From: an uncultured Alphaproteobacteria bacterium
Lineage (GTDB): Bacteria > Pseudomonadota > Alphaproteobacteria > Micavibrionales > Micavibrionaceae
Length of the DNA: 64,000 bases
NCBI GenBank assembly: GCA_937931645.1
Contig: CALHAR010000003.1
Location: 1-64,000, forward strand
Reading direction: 5' to 3'
Below the pieces are notes generated by a model that was given only the letters and a program-made list of their open reading frames with translations, did not search any database and was not told where the DNA came from. Within the stretch, counting starts at the first letter, position 1; every line of letters starts with the position of its first letter. Positions 37,992 to 46,616 of this stretch are shown piece by piece. Made by a program: the position numbers and the translations under genes.

Positions 37992-38119
37992 GCATTAAGC
38001 CGCTTCTTCTGCTTGGTCTTCTTGTGGGAAGTAGTGTTGCAAAATACAAACACATTGACATAATTTTTTTTGTTTATATTCGCTTTGACTAAATTAAGGT
38101 GTTTCTCATACTAACGTTC

Positions 38120-38198
38120 GTCATTGCGAGGAATAAAATGACGAAGCAATCCAGAATTTAAATGGATTGCCACAGTCGCTACGCTCCTTCGCAATGAC
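38120..38198. repeat. Nested palindromic repeat, full copy
   Basis: Outer arms GTCATTGCGA (38120-38129) and TCGCAATGAC (38189-38198) and inner arms GCAATCCA (38146-38153) and TGGATTGC (38163-38170) can fold into a long bipartite hairpin. It lies between carB and greA, outside genes. A second full copy is at 53299-53382 and a truncated one at 28746. Similar GTCATTGCGAG elements are scattered in many proteobacterial genomes, including Rickettsia-type palindromic elements. Confidence 0.85.
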
Positions 38199-38215
38199 AA
38201 ACTTAAATAAGAAGT

Positions 38216-41200
38216 TTAAGCCACTTTCGCTTCTTCACCCTCATTATTAAAATAATCTTGTAGGGGTTTAACGTCCATGTCCCGAGTTTGCAGGGCATGA
38301 ATAGCCTGTATACCTGCTTTGGCGGAGGTCAATAAAGTGAAATACGGGGTTTTATGCATGACGGCTTCGCGGCGAATACTCATAGAATCTGACAAAGCTT
38401 GTGGGCCTTTGGTCGTATTGATGACCAAGGCGATATCACCATTAATGATGGAGTCAACAATATGGGGGTGACCTTCCATGACTTTGTTGATGCGTTCAAC
38501 TTCCAAACCTGAGTCTTGTAAAATAGTGCAAGTACCACCCGTAGCGCAAAGGTTAAAGCCCATACTGGCTAAATCTTTGGCGAGAGGGATAAGGTCTTGT
38601 TTATCGGCATCTTTAACGGAGAGGAAAACTTTTCCTTCCGTTGGTAGGACATTACCCGCAGCAAGTTGAGATTTGGCAAAAGCTTGCGCGAAGTCGGCAT
38701 CTAGCCCCATGACCTCACCCGTTGATTTCATTTCTGGACCAAGGATAACATCGGTGCCAGGGAAACGGTTGAACGGGAAGACGGGTGCTTTTACCGCAGT
38801 ATGATCGGAGGCCATACCGTGTAATTGTTCACGGAAATCATTTAGTTTTTCACCTGCCATCACACGTGAGGCAATTTTTGCAACCGCAACATTGGTGGCT
38901 TTGGCAACGAAAGGTACGGTACGTGAGGCACGTGGGTTCACTTCCAAAATATAAATATCATATTCGCCTGTATTACGGTTCATCTTCACGGCAAATTGTA
39001 CATTCATTAGGCCTTTAATTTTGAGTGCTTTGGCAAGGCTGATGGTTTGACGTTCTAGCTCTTTAATTGTTTTGTAGGGTAAAGAATGTGGAGGAAGGAC
39101 GGAAGCGGAGTCACCAGAGTGAATGCCAGCTTCTTCGACATGTTCCATGATGCCTGCGACGTAAACGTCTTTTCCATCGGCGATGATATCAACATCAATT
39201 TCAATGGCGCCTTTGAGGTAACGATCAAGAAGCACAGGGTTTTTACCTGATACATTCATGGCGCGATCCATATAGGTTTCAACTTCTTCAATAGAGCCAA
39301 CAATCTCCATCCCCTGTCCACCCAACACATAAGAGGGGCGAATAACAAGCGGGAAGCCAACTTCACCAGCAAGCTCAAGGGCTTGCTCTTTTGAAAAAGC
39401 GAGGGCGTTATTAGGTTGGCGCAGTTTTAGTTTTTCAATCAGTTGCTGGAAACGCTCACGATCTTCGGCGAGGTCAATTGCATCAGGGTCTGTACCGAGA
39501 ATGGCGATACCTGCTTTTTTCAAATCATGGCAAAGCTTGAGCGGTGTTTGACCGCCAAGCTGAACAATCACGCCTTCGACGTTACCATTTTTATTTTCAG
39601 CGCGGATAATCTCAATGACGTTTTCGGCTGTTAAGGGTTCAAAATAAAGTCTGTCTGCTGTGTCGTAATCTGTAGAAACCGTTTCAGGGTTACAGTTAAT
39701 CATGATGGTTTCATAGCCTGCTTCTTGAAGTGCGTAACAGGCATGAACACAGCAATAATCGAACTCGATCCCTTGGCCAATACGGTTGGGGCCGCCGCCT
39801 AGAATAACGACTTTCTTTTTATCGGTTGGTTCGCATTCATTTTCACCGAAAGAATCTTCATATGTTGAATACATGTAAGGCGTTTCAGATGGGATTTCTG
39901 CGGCGCAGGTATCAACACGTTTGAACACTTGGTGAATGTTATGTTGGGCGCGCTCTTTAGTCACATCTTCTTCTTCGATATTGAGAATGCTTGCCAGGCG
40001 GGCATCAGCAAAGCCTAGTTTTTTCAATGTCATCCAACCTTGTGGGTCTTTGGGAAGGCCATTGGCGCGGACATTTTCTTCATGGTCGATAATGTTTTTA
40101 ATGCGTTCCAAAAACCATTTATCAATTTTACAGGCCGCAAAGATGTCATCAATGCTCATACCGTGCCGCATGGCTTGTGCGACATAGAGTAAGCGGCGCG
40201 GTGTTGGTTGAGAAAGCGCGGCGCGGAGTTGATCTGGGTGAGGCCCATCTTTTGATAGGCCGCCATCACCGATTTTCATTTCATTAAAGCCGTGTAGGTT
40301 TTCTTCCATAGACCGTAGAGCCTTTTGTAAAGATTCTTCCATGTTGCGACCAAAGGACATGACCTCACCTACGGATTTCATGGCGGTGGTTAGGTTTTTA
40401 TTTGTACCTTTGAATTTTTCAAAGTTGAAACGTGGGATTTTTGTGACAACATAATCTATTGAGGGTTCAAACGAAGCAGGGGTACGGCCATTTGTGATGT
40501 CATTATCGAGTTCATCAAGGGTGTAACCAACGGCAAGTTTCGCGGCGACTTTAGCAATCGGGAATCCTGTCGCTTTGGACGCAAGAGCCGAGGAACGTGA
40601 CACACGGGGGTTCATCTCAATCACAATCAAGCGGCCTGTATCTGGTTGAACAGCGAATTGAACGTTCGATCCACCTGTTTCAACACCAATGGCGCGAAGA
40701 ACTTTTAAGGACGCGTTACGCATGATTTGATATTCTTTATCGGTCAATGTCATGGCAGGGGCAACGGTGATGGAATCGCCTGTATGAACGCCCATAGGGT
40801 CAATATTTTCAATGGCACAAATAATGATGCAGTTGTCGTTTTTGTCACGGACGACTTCCATCTCATATTCTTTCCAGCCCAGCATGGATTCCTCAATCAA
40901 GATTTGATTGATAGGGGAGGCGTCGATACCCGATGTTGTAATCTCTTCATATTGCGCTTTGTTATAGGCAATACCGCCGCCTGTTCCCCCCATAGTGAAG
41001 GCAGGGCGAATAATGCAAGGCAGACCGATTTCTTCCAACGCGGCGTTACATTCTTCACGATTATGAGCGAGAAGTGATTTTGCAGATTCTAGACCGATTT
41101 CAGTCATACATTTTTTGAACAGGTCGCGATCTTCGGCTTTTTCGATGGCTTCTTTATTCGCGCCAATAAGCTCAATCCCTAATTTATCGAGCGTACCGTT

Positions 41201-41512
41201 TTCAGAGAGTGCCAAGGCACAGTTCAGCGCGGTTTGTCCGCCCATGGTGGGGAGGACAGCGTCTGGTTTTTCTTTTTCTAAAATCTTGGCGACAATTTCG
41301 GGGGTGATAGGCTCAACATAGGTTGCGTCCGCCATGCCCGGGTCTGTCATGATGGTGGCAGGGTTGGAGTTCACCAAAATGACGCGGTACCCTTCTTCTT
41401 TTAAGGCTTTACAAGCTTGGGTTCCTGAATAGTCGAATTCGCAAGCTTGGCCAATAATAATAGGGCCTGCGCCAATGATAAGAATAGATTTGATGTCGGT
41501 ACGTTTAGGCAT
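38216..41512 (-). CDS. carB: Carbamoyl-phosphate synthase large subunit
   Basis: The 1098-residue protein has two ATP-grasp halves (about 1-550 and 560-940) and a C-terminal MGS-like allosteric domain (about 950-1080). It shows [36 protein letters not shown], the second-half [35 protein letters not shown] and the ATGGT phosphate-binding motif of the regulatory domain. It makes carbamoyl phosphate from bicarbonate, ammonia and two ATP for arginine and pyrimidine synthesis. Its start overlaps the carbonic anhydrase stop by 8 bases, so translation is coupled to it. Confidence 0.97.
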   Translation of the reverse strand: MPKRTDIKSILIIGAGPIIIGQACEFDYSGTQACKALKEEGYRVILVNSNPATIMTDPGMADATYVEPITPEIVAKILEKEKPDAVLPTMGGQTALNCALALSENGTLDKLGIELIGANKEAIEKAEDRDLFKKCMTEIGLESAKSLLAHNREECNAALEEIGLPCIIRPAFTMGGTGGGIAYNKAQYEEITTSGIDASPINQILIEESMLGWKEYEMEVVRDKNDNCIIICAIENIDPMGVHTGDSITVAPAMTLTDKEYQIMRNASLKVLRAIGVETGGSNVQFAVQPDTGRLIVIEMNPRVSRSSALASKATGFPIAKVAAKLAVGYTLDELDNDITNGRTPASFEPSIDYVVTKIPRFNFEKFKGTNKNLTTAMKSVGEVMSFGRNMEESLQKALRSMEENLHGFNEMKIGDGGLSKDGPHPDQLRAALSQPTPRRLLYVAQAMRHGMSIDDIFAACKIDKWFLERIKNIIDHEENVRANGLPKDPQGWMTLKKLGFADARLASILNIEEEDVTKERAQHNIHQVFKRVDTCAAEIPSETPYMYSTYEDSFGENECEPTDKKKVVILGGGPNRIGQGIEFDYCCVHACYALQEAGYETIMINCNPETVSTDYDTADRLYFEPLTAENVIEIIRAENKNGNVEGVIVQLGGQTPLKLCHDLKKAGIAILGTDPDAIDLAEDRERFQQLIEKLKLRQPNNALAFSKEQALELAGEVGFPLVIRPSYVLGGQGMEIVGSIEEVETYMDRAMNVSGKNPVLLDRYLKGAIEIDVDIIADGKDVYVAGIMEHVEEAGIHSGDSASVLPPHSLPYKTIKELERQTISLAKALKIKGLMNVQFAVKMNRNTGEYDIYILEVNPRASRTVPFVAKATNVAVAKIASRVMAGEKLNDFREQLHGMASDHTAVKAPVFPFNRFPGTDVILGPEMKSTGEVMGLDADFAQAFAKSQLAAGNVLPTEGKVFLSVKDADKQDLIPLAKDLASMGFNLCATGGTCTILQDSGLEVERINKVMEGHPHIVDSIINGDIALVINTTKGPQALSDSMSIRREAVMHKTPYFTLLTSAKAGIQAIHALQTRDMDVKPLQDYFNNEGEEAKVA

Positions 41513-42146
41513 TTGTTCTACAGTCTTCTTTTGGAGTGTTAAGTTTTATGATTTCAAAGTTATTTGTGGTGTCGTTATGTTCTAAAATGTCGCCAGTCTT
41601 CATGTTGAACTGCCATGGCTTTATGCTCACCCTGTTTTCGGCGAGCGCCGCCGCAACGCAAGGATAAGATTTTAAGTTATCGACACTTTCTAAAATGACC
41701 TCTTGCTCGGTTTTGTCTAGAATCTCATCATGGGTGGAGCAACAGTCTTGTGATTTTTTAAGAGCGTGTTTAGCAACACTGATGAATCCTGATATTTCAG
41801 CATCATCAATATCTGTGGCGAGGGCTTTTATCGCGCCGCATTGTGTATGACCCAGCACGATAATGGTATCAACTTTGTTATATTGAAGGGCGAATTGAAG
41901 TGCGGCGGCAAGGGCAGTTGCTTTCTGATACGGGTGAACAATTGCCCCCATAGATTTATGAGCGAAGAAAGTACCTGGCTTGGCACGGAAGATTGTCCCT
42001 GGGTTACAGCGAGAATCAATACAAGAAATAATGAAATATTTTGGGTCTTGGCCTTCTGTTACAAGATCAGCCATTAAAGCTTCATCACCACTCTCGTAGT
42101 GGTAATGTTGAAATTTTGCTGCGCCTTTTATTAAATCTTGGGTCAT
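41505..42146 (-). CDS. Beta-class carbonic anhydrase
   Basis: The 213-residue zinc enzyme interconverts CO2 and bicarbonate. Zinc ligands C42, H100 and C103 and the Asp44-Arg46 dyad are visible in [11 protein letters not shown] and VLGHTQCGA. Length is typical. It lies between carA and carB on the same strand, with 3 bases to carA and an 8-base overlap with carB, so it is clearly part of that operon. Bicarbonate is the substrate of the CarB first phosphorylation, so a local supply role is an attractive inference. Confidence 0.95.
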   Translation of the reverse strand: MTQDLIKGAAKFQHYHYESGDEALMADLVTEGQDPKYFIISCIDSRCNPGTIFRAKPGTFFAHKSMGAIVHPYQKATALAAALQFALQYNKVDTIIVLGHTQCGAIKALATDIDDAEISGFISVAKHALKKSQDCCSTHDEILDKTEQEVILESVDNLKSYPCVAAALAENRVSIKPWQFNMKTGDILEHNDTTNNFEIIKLNTPKEDCRTNA

Positions 42147-42149
42147 GTG

Positions 42150-43340
42150 TTAAGCCGCCTTATCTATCATGTCTACAAAGCGGTTGAAGAGGTGGTGGCT
42201 GTCTTGGGGGCCGGGGGAGGCTTCAGGGTGATATTGCACACTGAAAGCGGGCTTTGTTTTGTGTTTGAGGCCTTCATTGGTTTTGTCAAAGAGGCTGATA
42301 TGGGTGGCTTCTACATCTTCGGGTAAGGATGAGGGAACGACCATAAAGCCATGATTTTGCGATGTAATTTCAACTTTCGAAGTTTCCAAATCTTGCACGG
42401 GATGATTAGCCCCACGATGACCAAGGCGCATTTTTTCTGTTTTACCCCCCAACGCCAGAGCCAGCATTTGGTGCCCTAAGCAAATTCCGAATATAGGCAT
42501 GTCTTTTTCAAGTAAGGCTTGGATTGTTGGGACGGCATATTCACCCGTGGCGGCGGGGTCGCCAGGGCCGTTGGAAAGAAATACACCATCGGGCTTATGT
42601 TTTAGGATATCTTCGGCAGATGTATTACCCGGCACAACGGTGACTTTACACCCCGTAGAGGCCAAACACCGTAGAATATTACGCTTTGCACCAAAATCCA
42701 TGGCAACAACGTGACGTTTTGCCGCGCTTTGCTTGCCGTAACCTTCTTTTAAGTCCCAGTTCGTTTCATCCCATTCATAGGTTTGTGTACAGGAGACTTC
42801 TTTAGCGAGGTCGAGACCTTCAAGGCCGCTCCACTCACTGGCTTGTTTTTGGAGGGCGTCTAAATCAAACTTGCCGTCTGCTTGGTGGCAGATAACGGCA
42901 TTGGGCGCACCATTATCACGGATATACCGTGTGAGCGCACGGGTATCAACGCCGCAAATCCCTGCGAGGTTGTGGCTCTTTAGCCAGTTATTAAAGTGAG
43001 AATCTGCACGCCAGCTAGCCTCAGATGTAATATCTTCACGCAATATAGCACCACGGGCAAAGGGGGTGAGGTGTTCAATATCTTCATTATTTGTTCCAAC
43101 ATTGCCAATATGGGGGAAGGTGAAGGTAATAATCTCGCCCGCATAAGAGGGGTCAGTCAGGATTTCTTGATATCCTGTCATGGAGGTGTTGAAGCAAATC
43201 TCGCCAACGGCGCTGGTTTGCGCGCCTATGCCACGTCCGTAAATGGTTGTTCCATCAGCAAAAATGATGACTGCTGTAGCGTCTTTTGCGGGAAGAGATG
43301 TAGGTTGTGTTTGTGAGGGTGAAGCGGTATTATCGGCCAT
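42150..43340 (-). CDS. carA: Carbamoyl-phosphate synthase small subunit
   Basis: The 396-residue glutaminase subunit supplies ammonia to CarB. The N-terminal domain (GEICFNTSMTGYQEILTDPSY, GNVGTN, GVDTRALTRYIRD) precedes a class I amidotransferase domain with NGPGDPAA, the nucleophile elbow FGICLGHQ (C287) and the His-Glu pair in SVQYHPEASPGP. I chose the ATG at 43340, preceded by GGAAAA. A TTG at 43364 would add eight residues before the family's usual start. It diverges from yqeY across 86 bases. Confidence 0.96.
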   Translation of the reverse strand: MADNTASPSQTQPTSLPAKDATAVIIFADGTTIYGRGIGAQTSAVGEICFNTSMTGYQEILTDPSYAGEIITFTFPHIGNVGTNNEDIEHLTPFARGAILREDITSEASWRADSHFNNWLKSHNLAGICGVDTRALTRYIRDNGAPNAVICHQADGKFDLDALQKQASEWSGLEGLDLAKEVSCTQTYEWDETNWDLKEGYGKQSAAKRHVVAMDFGAKRNILRCLASTGCKVTVVPGNTSAEDILKHKPDGVFLSNGPGDPAATGEYAVPTIQALLEKDMPIFGICLGHQMLALALGGKTEKMRLGHRGANHPVQDLETSKVEITSQNHGFMVVPSSLPEDVEATHISLFDKTNEGLKHKTKPAFSVQYHPEASPGPQDSHHLFNRFVDMIDKAA

Positions 43341-43426
43341 CGAAATTTTTCCAGATCTTGTCAATTAAATTGGTATCACTGGAAAACATTGTAATAAATT
43401 AGTTTGAACAAGATTGGAAGTAAAAA

Positions 43427-43888
43427 GTGACAATAAGAGGCGAGTTTACCACAGCTTTAAAAGAAGCGATGCAAAGTAAAGACCAAGTGGCGATATCTAC
43501 GATACGTTTAATCACAGCGGCGATGAAAGATAGAGACATTGCAGCGCGCGGAAAAGGCAATGATGCGGGTATAACCGATGCAGAGATTTTATCGATGATG
43601 CAATCGATGATTAAACAGCGTCAGGAAAGCTCCAAAACCTATAAAGACGCGAATCGTCCAGAGTTGGCCGAAAGGGAAGAGGCCGAGATTAAAGTTATTG
43701 AGCGTTTCTTACCCACGCAAATGAGCGAAGAGGAAACTGGCGCCGCGATTGACGCCATTATTGCCGAGATCGGGGCATCTAGTATCAAAGATATGGGGAA
43801 GGTCATGGCCGAGCTTAAAACCAAATATGCAGGTCAACTGGACATGGCCAAAGCCGGCGGCGCGGTTAAGGCGAAACTGGCGGGGTAG
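43427..43888 (+). CDS. yqeY: GatB/YqeY domain protein
   Basis: The 153-residue protein starts at GTG 43427 behind GGAAG and is homologous to the tail domain of the GatB amidotransferase subunit. Signatures are RLITAAMKDRDIAARGK, MIKQRQESSKTYKDANRPELAEREEAEI and RFLPTQMSEEE. Free-standing YqeY proteins are thought to bind tRNA or act in misacylated tRNA handling, but the role is not settled. The yqeY-dnaG-rpoD order is conserved in alphaproteobacteria, and here an orphan gene is inserted after yqeY. Confidence 0.93.
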   Translation: MTIRGEFTTALKEAMQSKDQVAISTIRLITAAMKDRDIAARGKGNDAGITDAEILSMMQSMIKQRQESSKTYKDANRPELAEREEAEIKVIERFLPTQMSEEETGAAIDAIIAEIGASSIKDMGKVMAELKTKYAGQLDMAKAGGAVKAKLAG

Positions 43889-43959
43889 GCTGTAAACTTG
43901 ATGTTGTTTTCATAATTTTGCATACTATGCTTTATGGTGAATAACGTAAGGTATTTTCT

Positions 43960-44679
43960 GTGAGTGGTAGTCAGCAGGTAAGTTTTTTTGATTCTGATAA
44001 GGTTTCCCTTACTCAGGCGAAGGTTTTCATTATTAATGCTCTTTCAAATTTTGATGAGGCATTAGGCGCACGCGCGACCAAAATTTTACAGGACGATAAT
44101 AGGCTTAATATTGTTGAGCAGGATGAGCCTAGTACGAATATTATGATGTCTTGTAGCCCAGCGGGCATAACTATAGATGATTTAAAAGCTATGGATATGT
44201 ACATAGAAGATGATGCTTTTCGTAAAAAGTTTGGCCCTTATTTTACAGAGCAGGAGAACCGCCGTGCCCATGCTGTCATAAATTTGGAATATCATGGAAC
44301 AGTTGAGTCTGTATCGTGGTTTGCTCATGAATTAGGGCATGCTATTGCCGATGATGTTCAAGTTGATAACGATAAAACTTTTCGCGATTTTTCTTGGGAT
44401 GAGTTGGAGCAACAGGCATACTTAGTACAGTTTATTGTGGCGGCTAAAATGATAGAAAAAAATCCACAATATAGTATTGATGATTTTGGTTTAGGGTCTA
44501 TTCAGTCAAGTCGGGAACGAGTGTCTCAGGTAGGTCATGCGCGTGACTTGTATGAGCAGGCTCTAGAAAAGACAGAGGCTTCGCGTACAGACTTTGTATT
44601 GGGGGTAATGAGTGGTGGTGAGGTGAGTAGTCAAGTCTACGCTGATAGACACCATACGCCAAGAATAGAAAATAACTGA
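43960..44679 (+). CDS. Orphan HExxH putative zinc metallopeptidase
   Basis: The 239-residue protein of unknown family starts at GTG 43960. It contains SWFAHELGHAIADD with the zinc-type HELGH at residues 123-127. A downstream acidic DELEQQ (148-152) could provide the third ligand of a gluzincin-like site. There is no signal peptide or membrane segment, so it would act in the cytoplasm or be exported by another route. It sits between yqeY and dnaG, which are normally adjacent or close. Its short AT-rich upstream region has no obvious promoter. The peptidase call rests on the motif; the substrate is unknown. Confidence 0.62.
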   Translation: MSGSQQVSFFDSDKVSLTQAKVFIINALSNFDEALGARATKILQDDNRLNIVEQDEPSTNIMMSCSPAGITIDDLKAMDMYIEDDAFRKKFGPYFTEQENRRAHAVINLEYHGTVESVSWFAHELGHAIADDVQVDNDKTFRDFSWDELEQQAYLVQFIVAAKMIEKNPQYSIDDFGLGSIQSSRERVSQVGHARDLYEQALEKTEASRTDFVLGVMSGGEVSSQVYADRHHTPRIENN

Positions 44680-44714
44680 CTATACATCGCTCTATCCTGT
44701 GGTAAAGATAGGTT

Positions 44715-46484
44715 ATGAGTATACCGCCACGATTTATGGAGGAGCTGCGCTCGCGGCTTGTGCTGTCTGATATTATTCAGCGGAAAGTCCGTTTAACGCG
44801 CTCTGGGCGTGAGTTTAAGGGTTGTTGCCCGTTCCATAATGAGAAAACGCCCTCTTTCTACGTGAATGACGATAAGCAGTTTTACCATTGCTTTGGGTGT
44901 GGCGCACATGGGGATGCCATTGGTTTTGCGATGCAGCATGACAACCAATCCTTTATTGAGGCGATTGAATCGCTGGCGCAAGAGGCGGGTATGGAAGTAC
45001 CGCAACAATCCCCGCAGGACATTCAAAAGTCCAAAGAAGAAAAAAGCCTATATTCCTTAATGGAGGAGGCTACGCGCTGGATGGAGGCACAATTGCGTGA
45101 TCCTGCTAATAGGGGGGCTTATAAGTACGTTACGGGACGTGGAATGAGCGAGGAGCAGCTGAATAACTTCCGTGTAGGATATGCGCCAGCCGATAGAAAC
45201 GCGGTGCGTAAAGCGATGCAGGCGCTGGGCTATACAGATAAGCAAATGATAGAGGTTGGTATACTGCGTGCGGGTAAAGATGGCAGAGAGCCTTATGCGT
45301 TCTTTCGTGAGCGGATTATGTTTCCTGTCCCAGATAGACGGGGGCGGGTGGTCGCGTTTGGGGGGCGTATCTTGCCTGACCATTTAAGGCCGCCTGATAA
45401 GGGCGATTATGTGCCTGCAAAATATATGAATTCATCTGACACCACGTTATTTCATAAGGGCGGTATGCTGTATGGTGAACCACGAGCGCGTCAGGCCGCG
45501 CTGGACGGTCATCCGTTGATTGTAGTTGAGGGCTATGTTGATGTGGTGGCCTGTGCTAAAGCGGGATATTCGGGTGCTATGGCGCCTATGGGAACGGCCT
45601 TAACCGAAGACCAGATCATGGTGCTGTGGCGGATGATCCCCGAAGCGCGTAAAGTGCCTATTTTATGTTTTGATGGTGATAATGCAGGACGGCGCGCGGC
45701 GGCGCGGGCGGCAGAGCGTATTTTACCGCTTTTAAAGCCAAACCACAGTGCGCGCTTTGCGTTTTTACCCGATGGACAGGACCCTGATAGTTTGGTGAAT
45801 GGGCAGGGGAAAAAAGCGCTGGAGAGTGTTATAAATTCAGCCATTCCGTTGGTTGATTTTATTTGGATGTATCACACAAACGGACAGCTGTTTGAAACGC
45901 CAGAGGCGCGCGCTGGATTATCCAAAACATTAGAAGATGAGGTTTTAAGGATTAGCGATAGGGAGGTTCAACATTATTACCGCCAAGCCTTTAGAGAAAA
46001 GGTTAATAAAAACTTTGGTCAAAGTTATCAGAAAAATTATGGCGGGAATAAATCTTCTTCTGGTCAATATGGTGGGCGTTATAAAAAAACTGCTAATCAA
46101 GCGATAACCCCGATTAAGCGGCCGTCATTTTCGCGGAATAGATTAATGGAGCAAATCTTGTTAGCGGGCCTTCTGAACCATCCATCTTTGTTTGATATGG
46201 TCGAAGAAGAGGTGGGGATGTTGGAGATAGGGGAGCAGAGGCTGGATTTGTTACGTCAAGCCCTTGTAACGCATTTGAGCGAAAAGCCGAATACTGAACG
46301 AGAGGCTTTATTACAGATATTGAGTAATGAGGGCTACGAAAGTGAAATAAGAGGTGTGTTATGTGAAGCGGTTTATACGCATGCCAGTTTTATACGTCCA
46401 AGCGCAGAAATTGAGGATGTTCAGGAGGGGTGGCAACAGGCAATTCAAGCCTTTCACCAAAGCCGCCAGAGGGTAACATCTTAG
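44715..46484 (+). CDS. dnaG: DNA primase
   Basis: The 589-residue primase lays RNA primers for replication. The N-terminal CHC2 zinc finger (C38, H41, C59, C62 in CCPFHNEKTPSF and YHCFGCGAHGD) is followed by the catalytic core, with the TOPRIM motif VVEGYVDVVACAKAGYSG and the acidic CFDGDNAGRRAA. The C-terminal helicase-binding region begins after a Gly/Ser/Lys-rich linker near 435-465. Length and order are normal. It precedes rpoD by 132 bases, including a weak terminator. Confidence 0.96.
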   Translation: MSIPPRFMEELRSRLVLSDIIQRKVRLTRSGREFKGCCPFHNEKTPSFYVNDDKQFYHCFGCGAHGDAIGFAMQHDNQSFIEAIESLAQEAGMEVPQQSPQDIQKSKEEKSLYSLMEEATRWMEAQLRDPANRGAYKYVTGRGMSEEQLNNFRVGYAPADRNAVRKAMQALGYTDKQMIEVGILRAGKDGREPYAFFRERIMFPVPDRRGRVVAFGGRILPDHLRPPDKGDYVPAKYMNSSDTTLFHKGGMLYGEPRARQAALDGHPLIVVEGYVDVVACAKAGYSGAMAPMGTALTEDQIMVLWRMIPEARKVPILCFDGDNAGRRAAARAAERILPLLKPNHSARFAFLPDGQDPDSLVNGQGKKALESVINSAIPLVDFIWMYHTNGQLFETPEARAGLSKTLEDEVLRISDREVQHYYRQAFREKVNKNFGQSYQKNYGGNKSSSGQYGGRYKKTANQAITPIKRPSFSRNRLMEQILLAGLLNHPSLFDMVEEEVGMLEIGEQRLDLLRQALVTHLSEKPNTEREALLQILSNEGYESEIRGVLCEAVYTHASFIRPSAEIEDVQEGWQQAIQAFHQSRQRVTS

Positions 46485-46496
46485 TGGCTTGATTAT

Positions 46497-46526
46497 AGAA
46501 AAGCTTTTGTTTATAAAGGCTTTTCT
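46497..46526 (+). terminator. Weak terminator between dnaG and rpoD
   Basis: AGAAAAGC (46497-46504) and GCTTTTCT (46519-46526) form an 8-bp stem extended by TTT/AAA and followed by CTTTAG. It is AT-rich, so part of the transcript probably reads into rpoD. Confidence 0.45.
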
Positions 46527-46616
46527 CTTTAGTGACCGAATCAGGTATAACCATTTGGTTATATTTGTATTTTAAGAGTAATTAACCCCACTTGGGAAAC
46601 GGCAGAGATAAAAGTT

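Noticed and set aside
38120-38198. Palindromic repeat as a CRISPR or transposon end
   Set aside because: Copies are far apart with no spacer array, no target duplication seen and no transposase nearby. A REP-like or Rickettsia-type palindromic element fits better.
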